The notes under the pieces are model-generated. The model made no database searches. It saw nothing but the letters and a program-made list of their open reading frames with translations, and was not told the origin of the DNA. This document shows, piece after piece, positions 1 through 8,370 of a stretch of 64,000 nucleotides of DNA (its first letter is position 1; each line of letters begins with the position of its first letter). The position numbers were made by a program, and so were the translations under genes. Source of the DNA: Flavobacterium aquidurense (GTDB taxonomy: Bacteria > Bacteroidota > Bacteroidia > Flavobacteriales > Flavobacteriaceae); NCBI GenBank assembly GCA_900107365.1, contig FNPS01000002.1:434001-498000 (forward strand), written 5' to 3'.

Positions 1-379
1 AAGAAATGATAATAATTATTATAAAAATAAATATTGACGGAATTATTTTCTGAATTCTGGTTAAATCTTTTTCCGTTTTCTCTAAAATCAAAAAAGGTTC
101 AATCCCTGAAACAAACCTCAACATCATGTTATTGCTAAAGAAAATTAATCGAAATGATTTTAATTTGGTTTCAAGTTGTACGTGTTCGTCTAAACTATTA
201 AAATTAATTTTCAATATTCCTTCAACCTTTATTTCAATCAGATTCTTATCTGAATACCTTTCATTTTTAAAATGCTCCATAGAAAAGTATTTTTTCTGCG
301 ATAAATAAATGTGATTTTTTATAATCAAAAGGGTCTCATAATTTTCTAGAAAAAAGATATCATCTAATTCAAAACTCAT
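1..379 (-). CDS. hypothetical protein, C-terminus beyond window edge
   Basis: An open frame on the minus strand starts at ATG 377-379 and runs without a stop off the left edge (about 126 codons visible). It begins MSFELDDIFFLENYETLL and ends in a strongly hydrophobic isoleucine-rich stretch at 2-40, likely a membrane segment. Its start lies about 30 bp from the decayed repeat at 407-473, the spacing seen for genes of the cassette array further right, so it may be an old cassette gene. I do not recognise the family. A plus-strand frame at 126-308 is its shadow. Confidence 0.55.
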   Translation of the reverse strand, partial: MSFELDDIFFLENYETLLIIKNHIYLSQKKYFSMEHFKNERYSDKNLIEIKVEGILKINFNSLDEHVQLETKLKSFRLIFFSNNMMLRFVSGIEPFLILEKTEKDLTRIQKIIPSIFIFIIIIIIS

Positions 380-406
380 GCTTTCTAATTGATTTATGCG
401 TAGCAC

Positions 407-473
407 CAATATTCTGGTACGATAGCGTATTTGGAAACTAAATTAAGCTTATTATTTGGCTTCCATAGCTTTA
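407..473 (-). repeat. decayed attC-like cassette repeat (left half retained)
   Basis: Positions 411-458 match the left half of the array repeat (ATTCTGGTACGATAGCG against GTTCTGGTACTACAGCG, then ACTAAATTAAG). The middle and most of the right arm are missing. A stub TAGCTTTAT at 466-474 resembles the usual right end TAGCTGTTAT and overlaps the stop codon of the following gene, as in intact cassettes. Confidence 0.65.
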
Positions 474-992
474 TATTGTCAATCTAAATCGAATAAGATT
501 TGGATTATCTTCAACTTTATCATCCAATTTCTTAAAATTTAATTTTTGAAGAAGTTTAGTTGAGCTTTGATTGTCTTTATGTGTTAGTGCCTCTATCGTT
601 TCTATTTCAAGTGTTTTACTGGCAAATGCAATAACCTTCTTCGCTGCTTCGGCCATAATTCCCTGACCTTGATATTCAGGAAGAAGCTCATATCCAATTT
701 CACATTTCTTTAAATCACTTGAGAAATCAAACAAACAAATTGTACCCATTAGTTTGTCTTCGCCTGTCTTTGTAATTGCCCAATAAAAAAGTTCTTCGCT
801 TTCATGATCAATTATATTGTTAATGAAATTTAAGGCATCTTCTACTGATTTGCTTGGCTTTCTGTCAAGAAATTTATTTATTTCTGTGTTCGAGCGTAAT
901 TGCAATATTGCTGCGGCATCCTTTTTTGAAAGTTTCCTAAGGGTGAGCCTTTCAGAAGTTAATATTCGGGAAGTTTGCAGGTTGCCGTTCAT
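471..992 (-). CDS. GNAT N-acetyltransferase (RimJ/RimL-like)
   Basis: 173 aa, full length for an Acetyltransf_3-type GNAT. It opens with the family-typical ILTSERLTLRKLSKKDAAAI. The acetyl-CoA pyrophosphate-binding loop is YQGQGI at about residues 107-112, preceded by the beta-strand IGYELLPE. Substrate is not predictable; relatives acetylate N-termini of ribosomal proteins or small amines. It lies between two decayed cassette repeats (407-473 and 1023-1079), so it is probably a former cassette gene. Confidence 0.85.
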   Translation of the reverse strand: MNGNLQTSRILTSERLTLRKLSKKDAAAILQLRSNTEINKFLDRKPSKSVEDALNFINNIIDHESEELFYWAITKTGEDKLMGTICLFDFSSDLKKCEIGYELLPEYQGQGIMAEAAKKVIAFASKTLEIETIEALTHKDNQSSTKLLQKLNFKKLDDKVEDNPNLIRFRLTI

Positions 993-1022
993 TTTTTGTT
1001 TTTTCAGGATGTTTCTTTGCGC

Positions 1023-1079
1023 AACAGCTCAAAATCAACTTTCTATTAAGTCAAATACCCAAATGTCTAGTATCTGGTT
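1023..1079 (-). repeat. decayed attC-like cassette repeat (right half retained)
   Basis: After AAC at 1023-1025 the sequence jumps to the right half of the array repeat: TCAACTTTCTATTAAG and ATACCCAAATG match full copies. It ends in GTT at 1077-1079. The left arm and centre are deleted. Confidence 0.6.
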
Positions 1080-1095
1080 GTAATATTTTTTTTCA

Positions 1096-1977
1096 TTAAT
1101 ATATAAAAGTCGTCTTTGGCATTTTGGTTTCAAAGTCCAAAATTATTTTTTTATCAATTTTGTTACCATCTATTGTAATTGATTTTAGTCGCTTCATTTT
1201 AAGCAAATTATCAGGAAGTTTAGTCAATTCGTTTTCGTATAAATTTAACTCTTCCAAATTATTAAGTAATGAAATTTCACTTGGAAGTTCTTTGATATGA
1301 TTAACGCTTAAATGGATAGTTTTGAGTTTTTCACATTTGGAAAGCTCTAAAATGATGCTTTTAGTATCAATTTTATCCTGTCTAATATATCCAAACGTTT
1401 CTAAATTAGATAGTTTATCAAATTCTATATTTAAATTTTTAATTTGATTATTACCTAAATTTAGTTGTCTAAGATTTTTAAATCGATGAACCTTCGATAA
1501 ATTGTTTGTAAAGTCAAATTCAAACATACTTGTTAAGTCGAGTTCTTCGATGTTTACATTATTTTCATAAAATGCCTCCGGAAAAGTTCTAATGTCATTC
1601 CACCAAATATCTAGCGTTTTAAGTTTTCTAAGTTTAGTAATTTCAATTGGAAATATTTTAAAATTATTCATTCCAATATTTAAAATTTGGAGGTTTTGCA
1701 GTTCTTCTAAATTATTTAGTTCTGTTAAATTATTTACAGAAAGATTTAATTCTTGTAGATTAGACAATTTGAAGATTATTCTTGGGATTTTATTCAAATC
1801 GTTTTCTGATAAATCAACACGATAAACCAGTTCCAGATTTTTTGGCAAACTATCTAAATTTTTATATATTTTTTTATTTTGTAATTCACTTAACGGCATT
1901 ATTTTTTCTTCTTGCTTTTTGTTACAAGAAGTGAGTATAGTTAGAAATAAAAATATTGTCGCTATTTGATTTTTCAT
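1096..1977 (-). CDS. leucine-rich repeat lipoprotein
   Basis: 293 aa. The N-terminus MKNQIATIFLFLTILTSC has a type II signal peptide with lipobox LTSC (Cys18), so it is exported and lipid-anchored. From about residue 45 to 285 there are leucine-rich repeats of the LxxLxxLxLxxNxL type (for example LQELNLSVNNLTEL and LEELNLYENELTKL). LRR proteins bind partners; no catalytic domain is visible. It lies between a decayed repeat (1023-1079) and a possible array-end sequence at 1985, so it is probably an old cassette gene. Confidence 0.85.
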   Translation of the reverse strand: MKNQIATIFLFLTILTSCNKKQEEKIMPLSELQNKKIYKNLDSLPKNLELVYRVDLSENDLNKIPRIIFKLSNLQELNLSVNNLTELNNLEELQNLQILNIGMNNFKIFPIEITKLRKLKTLDIWWNDIRTFPEAFYENNVNIEELDLTSMFEFDFTNNLSKVHRFKNLRQLNLGNNQIKNLNIEFDKLSNLETFGYIRQDKIDTKSIILELSKCEKLKTIHLSVNHIKELPSEISLLNNLEELNLYENELTKLPDNLLKMKRLKSITIDGNKIDKKIILDFETKMPKTTFIY

Positions 1978-1984
1978 AAAATAA

Positions 1985-2006
1985 CCACCAACTTATTTAT
2001 ATGTGT
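1985..2006. other. possible end sequence of a decayed cassette array
   Basis: CCACCAAC at 1985-1992 followed by TTATTTATATGTGT resembles the right boundary of the main array at 23769-23790 (CCGCCAAC then TTGTATATATGTCT); 11 of 14 bases after AAC match. Both lie just upstream of the outermost minus-strand cassette gene. The match is short and AT-rich, so it is only suggestive. Confidence 0.25.
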
Positions 2007-2021
2007 AAAATAAATCATCTC

Positions 2022-2387
2022 TCAACGCAACCTAAATTTATACTGCTGTTTCAAAATTCCAATATGAATCTTGCCATTCTCTTTTAAGTGCGCGGTCAAA
2101 AGAATATATTTTTCTTCGGGATACTTTATGTCATAACTAAAGATCGTGTCTTTTACTTTAACCTGAAGCAGATGTTTTCCCTCCCCTGATGTTGACAAGG
2201 CTACTGTTTCATAAGAAAGCATTGCAGTTGTTGCTTTTAAGTTAATTTCCTGAACTTTCTTTTTATCCAGAAGTACTTCGAGTTTTAATTTATCAAGTTT
2301 CATATTTGTTGGCTGTTCAAACGACACAACATATTTTTTACAACCGAAAGCACATAAAATAAGTAGTAAGGATAGAAGCTTTTTCAT
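2022..2387 (-). CDS. small lipoprotein, unknown function
   Basis: 121 aa. The signal peptide MKKLLSLLLILCAFGC ends in a lipobox with Cys16. The mature part is a small, probably all-beta domain with no motif I recognise. It is not flanked by array repeats and probably marks resident chromosome beyond the decayed cassettes. Confidence 0.7.
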   Translation of the reverse strand: MKKLLSLLLILCAFGCKKYVVSFEQPTNMKLDKLKLEVLLDKKKVQEINLKATTAMLSYETVALSTSGEGKHLLQVKVKDTIFSYDIKYPEEKYILLTAHLKENGKIHIGILKQQYKFRLR

Positions 2388-2639
2388 AAAAAATGATTTT
2401 AGTTACCAAAGATCAAAATCTACTGTAATATTTTATAAATATAAATAATTTTATTACAAGTCAATTATCGGCAAAACACGTTTTATAGTTTTAGAAAGTA
2501 ATAATGCAGATTTTTAAAATGATAAAAAAGTTACTGCAACAACAGCTGTAAACGGCACAAAAACGGACCTCTTTTGTCCTAATTTATAAATCAGGACTCC
2601 TGAATTATAAATCAATTCCGGTTTAAATCGGCCCCATCA

Positions 2640-2647
2640 TAGCTTTG
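2640..2647 (+). promoter_or_regulatory. candidate -7 promoter box
   Basis: TAGCTTTG matches the Bacteroidota -7 consensus TAnnTTTG and lies 24 bp before the start of the DJ-1-like gene. No clear -33 TTG was found. The rest of the 2388-2671 gap is AT-rich with no gene seen. Confidence 0.45.
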
Positions 2648-2671
2648 TAAAAATTTTAATTCTAAAAGTTT

Positions 2672-3805
2672 ATGAAAAAAATCTTCTATTTTATCGCAGT
2701 ACTATTTTTACCTGCTTGTTTATTGGCACAAACAGAAGAAGAGGCAGCTGTAAAAAAATGCATTCAAAATTACCTTGACGGTACCTCGTACAACAAACCG
2801 GAATGCATCGAAAAAGCGTTTTATCCTGATGCCAATTTGTTTTTAAGCCATAAAGACAAGGAGTTATGGATTGTACCCATTAGCGAGTACACGACATGGT
2901 TTAAAAAAGACAATCAGGGACAGTTTAATGGTCGAATGGGTCGTATTATTTCAATTGATTTATTTAACAATATCGCCCTGGCCAAAGCAGAAATAGTAAT
3001 ACCAGCCAAAAAAATAGAATTCATCGATCTTTTTTTACTCAAAAAAATTCAGGGCGAATGGAAAATAATCAGCAAATCTGCGGCCAGTAGGAGTAGTAAT
3101 AAATCAGGACAGCAAATTCTGTTTATTGTTTCTAATGCTCATTATTATGGCAAATCGACAATAGGTACAGGCAATAGTTTTGCTGAAATAGTAAACGCCT
3201 ACAATACTTTTAAAACAGCAGGATACAACGTCGATTTTGTAAGTCCGGATGGAGGAAGTATTCCACTCGCCTATATCAATACCTCTGACACTTTACAAAA
3301 ACAATATTTATTTGATCCGGATTTTATGTATGCTATAAAAAACACTAATAAACCAGAAGAAATTGATTCAAAGAATTATAAAGCGGTTTATTACGTTGGT
3401 GGTGGAGCCGCGATGTATAATGTACCTGAAAACAAGCAAATTCAAACTATTGCATTAAAAGTATATGAAGAAAATAAGGGTGTTATTTCTTCTGTTTGTC
3501 ATGGAACCGCAGGAATTGTAAACTTAAAAACAAATGATGGCAAATATTTAGTCGCGGGAAAAAAAATTAGCGGTTACCCTGATTCATTCGAACAACAAGA
3601 TGCAGACTATTTTAAGCACTTTCCGTTCTTAATTCAAAAGACGGTTGAAGAAAGAGGTGGTATTTTTAAGTTTTCTAAAGGCAACGTTTCACATGTAGAG
3701 ACGGATGGAAGAATTGTTACCGGGCAAAATTTTCAATCCTCAGGCGACGTCGCTTTAAAGATTATAGAAATATTAAATGCTACAAAAACAAATAATGAAT
3801 TATAA
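2672..3805 (+). CDS. secreted NTF2/lumazine-binding-like + DJ-1/PfpI fusion
   Basis: 377 aa. Signal peptide MKKIFYFIAVLFLPACLLAQ; LPAC could also be a lipobox, so secreted versus lipid-anchored is open. Residues about 22-140 resemble the lumazine-binding-like/SnoaL fold. Residues about 147-370 form a class I glutamine amidotransferase-like (DJ-1/PfpI/Hsp31) domain with nucleophile elbow SSVCHGTAG (Cys276, His277). Family members are glyoxalases, chaperones or proteases; which applies is not clear. The two-domain arrangement with an export signal is notable because most DJ-1 proteins are cytoplasmic. Confidence 0.8.
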   Translation: MKKIFYFIAVLFLPACLLAQTEEEAAVKKCIQNYLDGTSYNKPECIEKAFYPDANLFLSHKDKELWIVPISEYTTWFKKDNQGQFNGRMGRIISIDLFNNIALAKAEIVIPAKKIEFIDLFLLKKIQGEWKIISKSAASRSSNKSGQQILFIVSNAHYYGKSTIGTGNSFAEIVNAYNTFKTAGYNVDFVSPDGGSIPLAYINTSDTLQKQYLFDPDFMYAIKNTNKPEEIDSKNYKAVYYVGGGAAMYNVPENKQIQTIALKVYEENKGVISSVCHGTAGIVNLKTNDGKYLVAGKKISGYPDSFEQQDADYFKHFPFLIQKTVEERGGIFKFSKGNVSHVETDGRIVTGQNFQSSGDVALKIIEILNATKTNNEL

Positions 3806-3836
3806 TGTTGGGTGATTTACAACAATAAAAAATGGC

Positions 3837-3870
3837 AAGCCTGTAAAGTAAAAAAATACAGGCTTTTTTT
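3837..3870 (+). terminator. rho-independent terminator
   Basis: Stem AAGCCTGTA (3837-3845) pairs with TACAGGCTT (3857-3865) and is followed by a T run, 31 bp after the DJ-1-like stop codon. Positions 3871-4168 hold no supported gene. Confidence 0.85.
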
Positions 3871-4168
3871 ATCCTCTTTCGGTTAATTAGCACCTCGAAA
3901 ATCCCACATTATTTCCTTGCATTAAGCAGTCAAAAAAAAATTAAAAAAACAGGGTTTTTTGAGTAAAAAAAATCGTTATTTCCTTGGTATTTATTAGGTT
4001 AATCGATTTATTTTTCTTATCTTTATAGTATAAATAACAGATCATATATGCCGAAAAACAAACTATTTCTACTCCAAAATTACTCCTTAAAAAATTATTC
4101 TTTTTACTTCTTTATGCATTTTATTTTTCAAAAAAATGCTTTTCATTATCGTTTAGAAACTTCGCTTT

Positions 4169-4801
4169 TTAATCTTTTTTCTGCACAAAATATAAAAGCG
4201 CAGAAGACATCAAAGCGACAGCTCCAATTCCTACCGTAATTATTTTTCGTGGGTATATCTTCTGACCTATTTTTTTAGAAAATATAGCTGCAAAATCAAA
4301 CAAAAGATTTCCTTTTTTAGGATGCTCTTTCGACTCCTCATGTTCATTTTTAACTAAACGCTCTACTACTATGGCTTCTTTCTCTATTTCAACAACTGCA
4401 TTCTCTTTATGCGCAATTTCAATTTGTTTTGCTTCTTCGATTCTACACTTTTCATTAAACTTTTTAAAAGGGCGTGGTTGAAAATCAACTATAACCGCTG
4501 CGAGATTTATTGCATCAATATTCAATGGATCTGTTTCGCCTTTAAAGAAAGTTTCAATAGGCCTGAACTTGTCTTTTTGTTCCTTAAACTTATTTTTTTT
4601 GGTATGATCAAAATCCAGGCAAAATAAATTTCTAAAAACATTCAAATCGTCCTGCGTTGGGTTATTCTCGAAAATAAGCCAGCACAAGTCGCGGAGTTTT
4701 CCGCGGGAAGGATTGTACAAATAATCAAAATGTTCTGCTTCTTTCTCTGTCTCGTATTTAATTTTAATCGCTTTTTTATATTCTTCTAAGGTATGATGCA
4801 T
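4169..4801 (-). CDS. hypothetical protein with C-terminal membrane anchor
   Basis: 210 aa from ATG 4799-4801 (MHHTLEEYKK). An upstream in-frame ATG at 4876 is less likely, because it lies beside the repeated noncoding block. The N-terminal two thirds are charged and soluble (FDYLYNPSRGKLRDLCWLIF), followed by a Glu/Lys-rich linker and a single hydrophobic segment near the C-terminus (IITVGIGAVALMSSALLYF). This suggests a tail-anchored protein. I do not recognise the family. Confidence 0.65.
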   Translation of the reverse strand: MHHTLEEYKKAIKIKYETEKEAEHFDYLYNPSRGKLRDLCWLIFENNPTQDDLNVFRNLFCLDFDHTKKNKFKEQKDKFRPIETFFKGETDPLNIDAINLAAVIVDFQPRPFKKFNEKCRIEEAKQIEIAHKENAVVEIEKEAIVVERLVKNEHEESKEHPKKGNLLFDFAAIFSKKIGQKIYPRKIITVGIGAVALMSSALLYFVQKKD

Positions 4802-4873
4802 GGTGTTTTTTAGGATTTTTTGGGATCTCGTGAAAACGTAAAAATTCTGATAATTCTCTATAAACAAGGACTT

Positions 4874-4990
4874 CAAAGCACCTTTATTTTACCATAGAAA
4901 TTAACTCACGTTTTATCTGCCGATTAAAACAAATATATAAAACTAGATTAAATTAAAAATGAGGAAAACCGTAAACAACTTGATTTATTC
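4874..4990. repeat. noncoding direct repeat, copy A
   Basis: About 110 bp (AAAGCACCTTTATTTTACC, CATAGAAATTA, CACGTTTTATCTGC, ATTAAAACA, ATAAAACTAG, GGAAAACCGTAA, TTTATTC) recur in the same order at 5200-5310 with scattered substitutions. The copy lies upstream of the minus-strand gene ending at 4169. Confidence 0.75.
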
Positions 4991-5199
4991 AAAACTCCAT
5001 TTTTTATCTTTTTTAATAGTTCAAGACAACCTTTTTAGGTTTTTTTATCTCTATTAAATAAAGGTCAGGATTGGTTTTACATTCACCTAACATGTTCTAA
5101 CAAACCTAAATTAGTATGCATTGTATTTTGTTTTTAGGAATTCCCGGGAATCTTGGGAAAATGCGGGAATTCTGGGAATCCCTTATCAACAAAGGGCTC

Positions 5200-5310
5200 A
5201 AAGTGCCTTTCCTTTGCCATAGAAATTAGTTCACGTTTTATCTGCAGATTAAAACAAAAACATAAAACTAGTTCAAATTAACAGTGGAAAACCGTAAGAC
5301 CGAGTTTATT
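5200..5310. repeat. noncoding direct repeat, copy B
   Basis: Second copy of the block at 4874-4990. The rest of the 4802-5441 gap is AT-rich, with a G-rich GGGAAT motif repeated at 5150-5182 and a small dyad (CTCCGGATAATCCGGAC) near 5390. No gene was seen there. Confidence 0.75.
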
Positions 5311-5441
5311 CGGGAAGTATAAATAACGTCTTACAGTTCTACACGGTTTACTTCCCCAAAAATCAATTTTGGTATTGCCATTAACAAGCTCCGGATAATC
5401 CGGACGGCCATACTCATGTCTAATTTCTAAATTAAATTAAA

Positions 5442-5630
5442 ATGAAAAAACTATTACTATTAAGCGCTTTCGCTTTGTTATTTACTATATTTTCTTGTAC
5501 TGCTGATGAATATGAAACTCAGCCAAAAAAGAAAACAGAAAAAATTATTGATCATTCAAAATCAACTCAGGCTGATGGTCCTGGTGACGAACCAAAACTT
5601 CCACCACCACCACCGCCAACTGATGAATAA
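5442..5630 (+). CDS. small proline-rich lipoprotein
   Basis: 62 aa. Signal peptide ends in lipobox IFSC (Cys19). The mature part is short, hydrophilic and ends in a run of six prolines and an acidic tail, so it is probably unstructured. It is 51 bp upstream of the sensor kinase gene on the same strand and probably co-transcribed. It could be an envelope tether or signal for that kinase, but this is inference. Confidence 0.7.
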   Translation: MKKLLLLSAFALLFTIFSCTADEYETQPKKKTEKIIDHSKSTQADGPGDEPKLPPPPPPTDE

Positions 5631-5681
5631 ATATATTTTTAGTATCTAATTAATCACTATTTTCGGGGAAAGTAAATTTAT

Positions 5682-7388
5682 ATGTTACGGTCCCCGTTTT
5701 TTTATTTTATTATATTTCTTTTTCTTTTTTCCTGTCAGGAAAAAAAGATCATAAACCCACATATAAAATCTTTAAAAAAAGAAGCATTTAGTTTGCGAGA
5801 TAAAGGAATTACAGATTATGAAAAACAAAACTTTACTACTGCTTTTTATGAATTTAATAAATCCAAAATACTTTTTGAAAGTTTAAAAGATAGTGCCAAT
5901 CTGGGATACATACTTATTTCAATAGCAACAATTCAACAAGTTAATGGTGATTACTATGGTAGTAAGGAGACCGCAACAGAAGCATTAGCTTATTATAAAA
6001 AAAAGAATGTATACACCTCTTCAATAAATAATATATTAGGTGTCGCTGATAAAGAACTATCTCTTTATGATGATGCTATTTTTTACTATAAGGAATCCAT
6101 AAAAGATGAGCCAGATCTTATCGCTAAATATGCCCCTTTGAGCAATATTGCAACTGTCTTTATCTACCAAAAAAAATATGATAAGGCTATTACCCTCATA
6201 GAATCTATATTAAGTAAAAAATTATCAAAACAACTATCTCATAAATCTTTATCGCGATTGCAAGATAATCTGGGTTATGCCTATTTTAAAAATGGAATGA
6301 ATGAAAAAGGATTTAATTTAATGTATGAAGCCCTTCAGACAAGAAATAAAATCAAGGACACTTATGGAAGTATTGAAAGTTATCTGCATCTGGCCGATTA
6401 TTATGCTAAAAAAGACATTCCAAAATCAGATGAAAATGCTTTTGCAGCTTATAATGCAGCTACTAAACTAAATAGTGTTGATGAAAGATTAGAAGCGCTC
6501 CAAATTTTAATTTCAAATGATCATAGTCTTCAAAAACGCAAATATGTTCAACAGTATTTTACGTTAAATGACAGTATCATAAAGGTTAGAAACAACTTTA
6601 AAAATAAATCGGCCAAAATTAAATACGATTCTAAAAAAGAAAAAGATGAAAACGAAAAACTTCGCTTAGAAAAAGCAGAAAACCTATTATCTATTCAAAA
6701 AGATAAATATTTACGAATTGTATTTGCTATTGTTTTTATCTTTTTAGTCATTTTAATAGCCCTTTTAATTCGTTATTATAAAAATAAGAGCAAGGCTATA
6801 GAATTTAAAACTTCGTATAACACCGAAACCCGTATTGCTAAAAAAATCCATGATGAATTGGCAAACGATGTCTATCATGTAATTGCTTTTGCCGAATCTC
6901 AGCCATTATCGAAAGAAAGCACTAAAGAGAATCTACTCCAGAAATTAGATGATATCTACGGGCGTGTGAGAGGAATATCAAAAGAAAACAATAGAATTGA
7001 TACTGGAATGGAATTTACCAACAGCATAAAAGAAATGCTTTTGGCTTATGATACCAAGGAAAGAAATATTATTGTCAATAATTTAGAAGACATCAACTGG
7101 GAAATTATTGATGATACAAAAAAAATTGCCATTAGTCGAATTTTACAGGAACTAATGGTGAATATGAAAAAACACAGTAAGGCAAGTTTAGTGCTTATAA
7201 AATTTGAAAACGATCACAAATCTATTTTAATACACTATACTGATAATGGTATAGGCTGCGAAAAAACGAAGATGATAAAAAATGGTCTTCTTAACATGGA
7301 AAGCCGTATTCAGGCAGTTAAAGGAACTATCGATTTTGATACTGAACCTGATAAAGGGTTTAAGGCAAAAATTGCTATGCCGAAATAA
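5682..7388 (+). CDS. TPR-containing sensor histidine kinase (HisKA_3/LytS-NarX-like)
   Basis: 568 aa. An N-terminal export signal with FSC at Cys18 is followed by periplasmic TPR-like helices (about 35-290), a coiled coil, one membrane helix (about 344-366), an H-box KKIHDELANDV with phospho-acceptor His390, and a C-terminal HATPase domain (N-box ELMVNMKKHS, G-box DNGIGCE). This is the usual Bacteroidota layout for TPR kinases. No response regulator is adjacent, so it is an orphan here. Confidence 0.85.
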   Translation: MLRSPFFYFIIFLFLFSCQEKKIINPHIKSLKKEAFSLRDKGITDYEKQNFTTAFYEFNKSKILFESLKDSANLGYILISIATIQQVNGDYYGSKETATEALAYYKKKNVYTSSINNILGVADKELSLYDDAIFYYKESIKDEPDLIAKYAPLSNIATVFIYQKKYDKAITLIESILSKKLSKQLSHKSLSRLQDNLGYAYFKNGMNEKGFNLMYEALQTRNKIKDTYGSIESYLHLADYYAKKDIPKSDENAFAAYNAATKLNSVDERLEALQILISNDHSLQKRKYVQQYFTLNDSIIKVRNNFKNKSAKIKYDSKKEKDENEKLRLEKAENLLSIQKDKYLRIVFAIVFIFLVILIALLIRYYKNKSKAIEFKTSYNTETRIAKKIHDELANDVYHVIAFAESQPLSKESTKENLLQKLDDIYGRVRGISKENNRIDTGMEFTNSIKEMLLAYDTKERNIIVNNLEDINWEIIDDTKKIAISRILQELMVNMKKHSKASLVLIKFENDHKSILIHYTDNGIGCEKTKMIKNGLLNMESRIQAVKGTIDFDTEPDKGFKAKIAMPK

Positions 7389-7394
7389 ATTTTT

Positions 7395-7436
7395 AAATTC
7401 CCAAATTTCAAATTCCAAATTCCAAATTCCAAATTT
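7395..7436. repeat. short tandem repeat of AAATTCC
   Basis: About five imperfect AAATTCC/AAATTTC units follow the kinase stop and abut the left edge of the cassette array. Confidence 0.7.
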
Positions 7437-7448
7437 TAGCTGTTCTGA

Positions 7449-7928
7449 TTATTTTTTTTCAAGATGGTCAATGTCCAATACATCACTCAATTTACTTAAA
7501 CTAGATTTTGAGAATCGTCTGAATGCCAATTCGATAAATACATATCTAATCATTAATAATTGTAGTATTGCCACAAGTATAAAGATTATTGAAAACTCTT
7601 CTTTGTTAGAAAAAAACTGAGCAATTAAGCCAAAGAAAGGAAAGCATAATAAAACACTTAGCAAAATTCGGAAGGCTTTATTTATTTCCACTTCAACTTG
7701 TCCCTCTTTGTTCACAATTTCCCCAGTTAAAACACAAAATGCACCTTTTCCAATTTCTGAAGATATTATTTTAAATGTGTTGTTTTTAATTATTCCACGA
7801 AATGATTTGTCGGTTATTTTTGAAGTTAAACTTTCAGACAGTTCAGTTCTTCTTTTTAAACGTTCAAGAGTTTCTGTTTCTTCTCCAATTATTTTGAAAG
7901 TATAATCGTTTTTTGGAAATATGTTCAT
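7449..7928 (-). CDS. hypothetical membrane protein (cassette gene)
   Basis: 159 aa from ATG 7926-7928 (MNIFPKND). The frame extends upstream into the repeat at 7957, so the internal ATG is chosen. A soluble N-terminal half is followed by two membrane helices (AFRILLSVLLCFPFFGLIAQ and IIFILVAILQLLMIRYVF). No family recognised. The stop is 5 bp after a weak repeat stub and the start is 29 bp from repeat copy 1, so this is the leftmost recognisable unit of the array. Confidence 0.65.
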   Translation of the reverse strand: MNIFPKNDYTFKIIGEETETLERLKRRTELSESLTSKITDKSFRGIIKNNTFKIISSEIGKGAFCVLTGEIVNKEGQVEVEINKAFRILLSVLLCFPFFGLIAQFFSNKEEFSIIFILVAILQLLMIRYVFIELAFRRFSKSSLSKLSDVLDIDHLEKK

Positions 7929-7956
7929 TCGTTTTTTTGTTTTTAAAATTAGGTAC

Positions 7957-8077
7957 AACGTTTTGGGACTACAGCTGATTTGGGGCAAATTTAGCCCTAT
8001 TTTCTAATTTGATAATATCTTAAAGATAAAACCAACTTTCTATTAGATCGATTACCAAAATGAGTTGTAATAGGGTT
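7957..8077 (-). repeat. attC-like cassette site, copy 1 (diverged)
   Basis: 121 bp from AAC to GTT. Arms ACTACAGCTGATTTGGG and CCAAAATGAGTTGTAAT still pair but carry more mismatches than other copies, as does the centre. It is the downstream site of the truncated reductase gene. Confidence 0.75.
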
Positions 8078-8103
8078 TAGGAACTGGATTTATAGGTCTG
8101 TTT

Positions 8104-8349
8104 TTATTTTTTGTTCAGTTTGTATCTTAAATGGGTTGTTAATTCTGATGGAATAACTTCTGTAATTTGCAAGTTATATTTTTCTTTGTCAATGCCGTCA
8201 AAAAGTCGTATACCGCTACCTAAAAAAACCGGAGCAATATGAATAAAAAACTCGTCAATAAGTCCGGCATTTAAAAACTGTTGGATTGTATTTGCACCAC
8301 CTTGAATTCTTATATCCTTGCCTTTTGCCGATTGTCTTGCCTGGTCCAA
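8104..8349 (-). pseudogene. dihydrofolate reductase-like (RibD C-terminal) fragment
   Basis: 81 codons matching the C-terminal half of the RibD_C/DHFR-like reductase family (DIRIQGGANTIQQFLNAGLI, then HIAPVFLGSGIRLFDG). About the first 95 residues of a usual 175-185 aa protein are missing. There is no ATG: the frame can only start at TTG 8347-8349. It runs directly into a repeat right-arm stub at 8346-8359. A deletion therefore removed the gene's 5' half and most of the neighbouring repeat. Not expected to be functional. Confidence 0.8.
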
Positions 8350-8359
8350 AACGGCTGTT
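8346..8359 (-). repeat. attC-like site stub (right-arm end only)
   Basis: CCAAAACGGCTGTT matches only the last bases of a repeat right arm (compare AACGGCTGTT at 20167-20176). It is fused to the truncated reductase gene and marks a deletion junction. Confidence 0.6.
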
Positions 8360-8370
8360 GTGCGATGTAC

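Noticed and set aside
4048..4239. 63-codon plus-strand frame
   Set aside because: Overlaps the end of the tail-anchored protein gene on the other strand, with low-complexity composition and no family resemblance.
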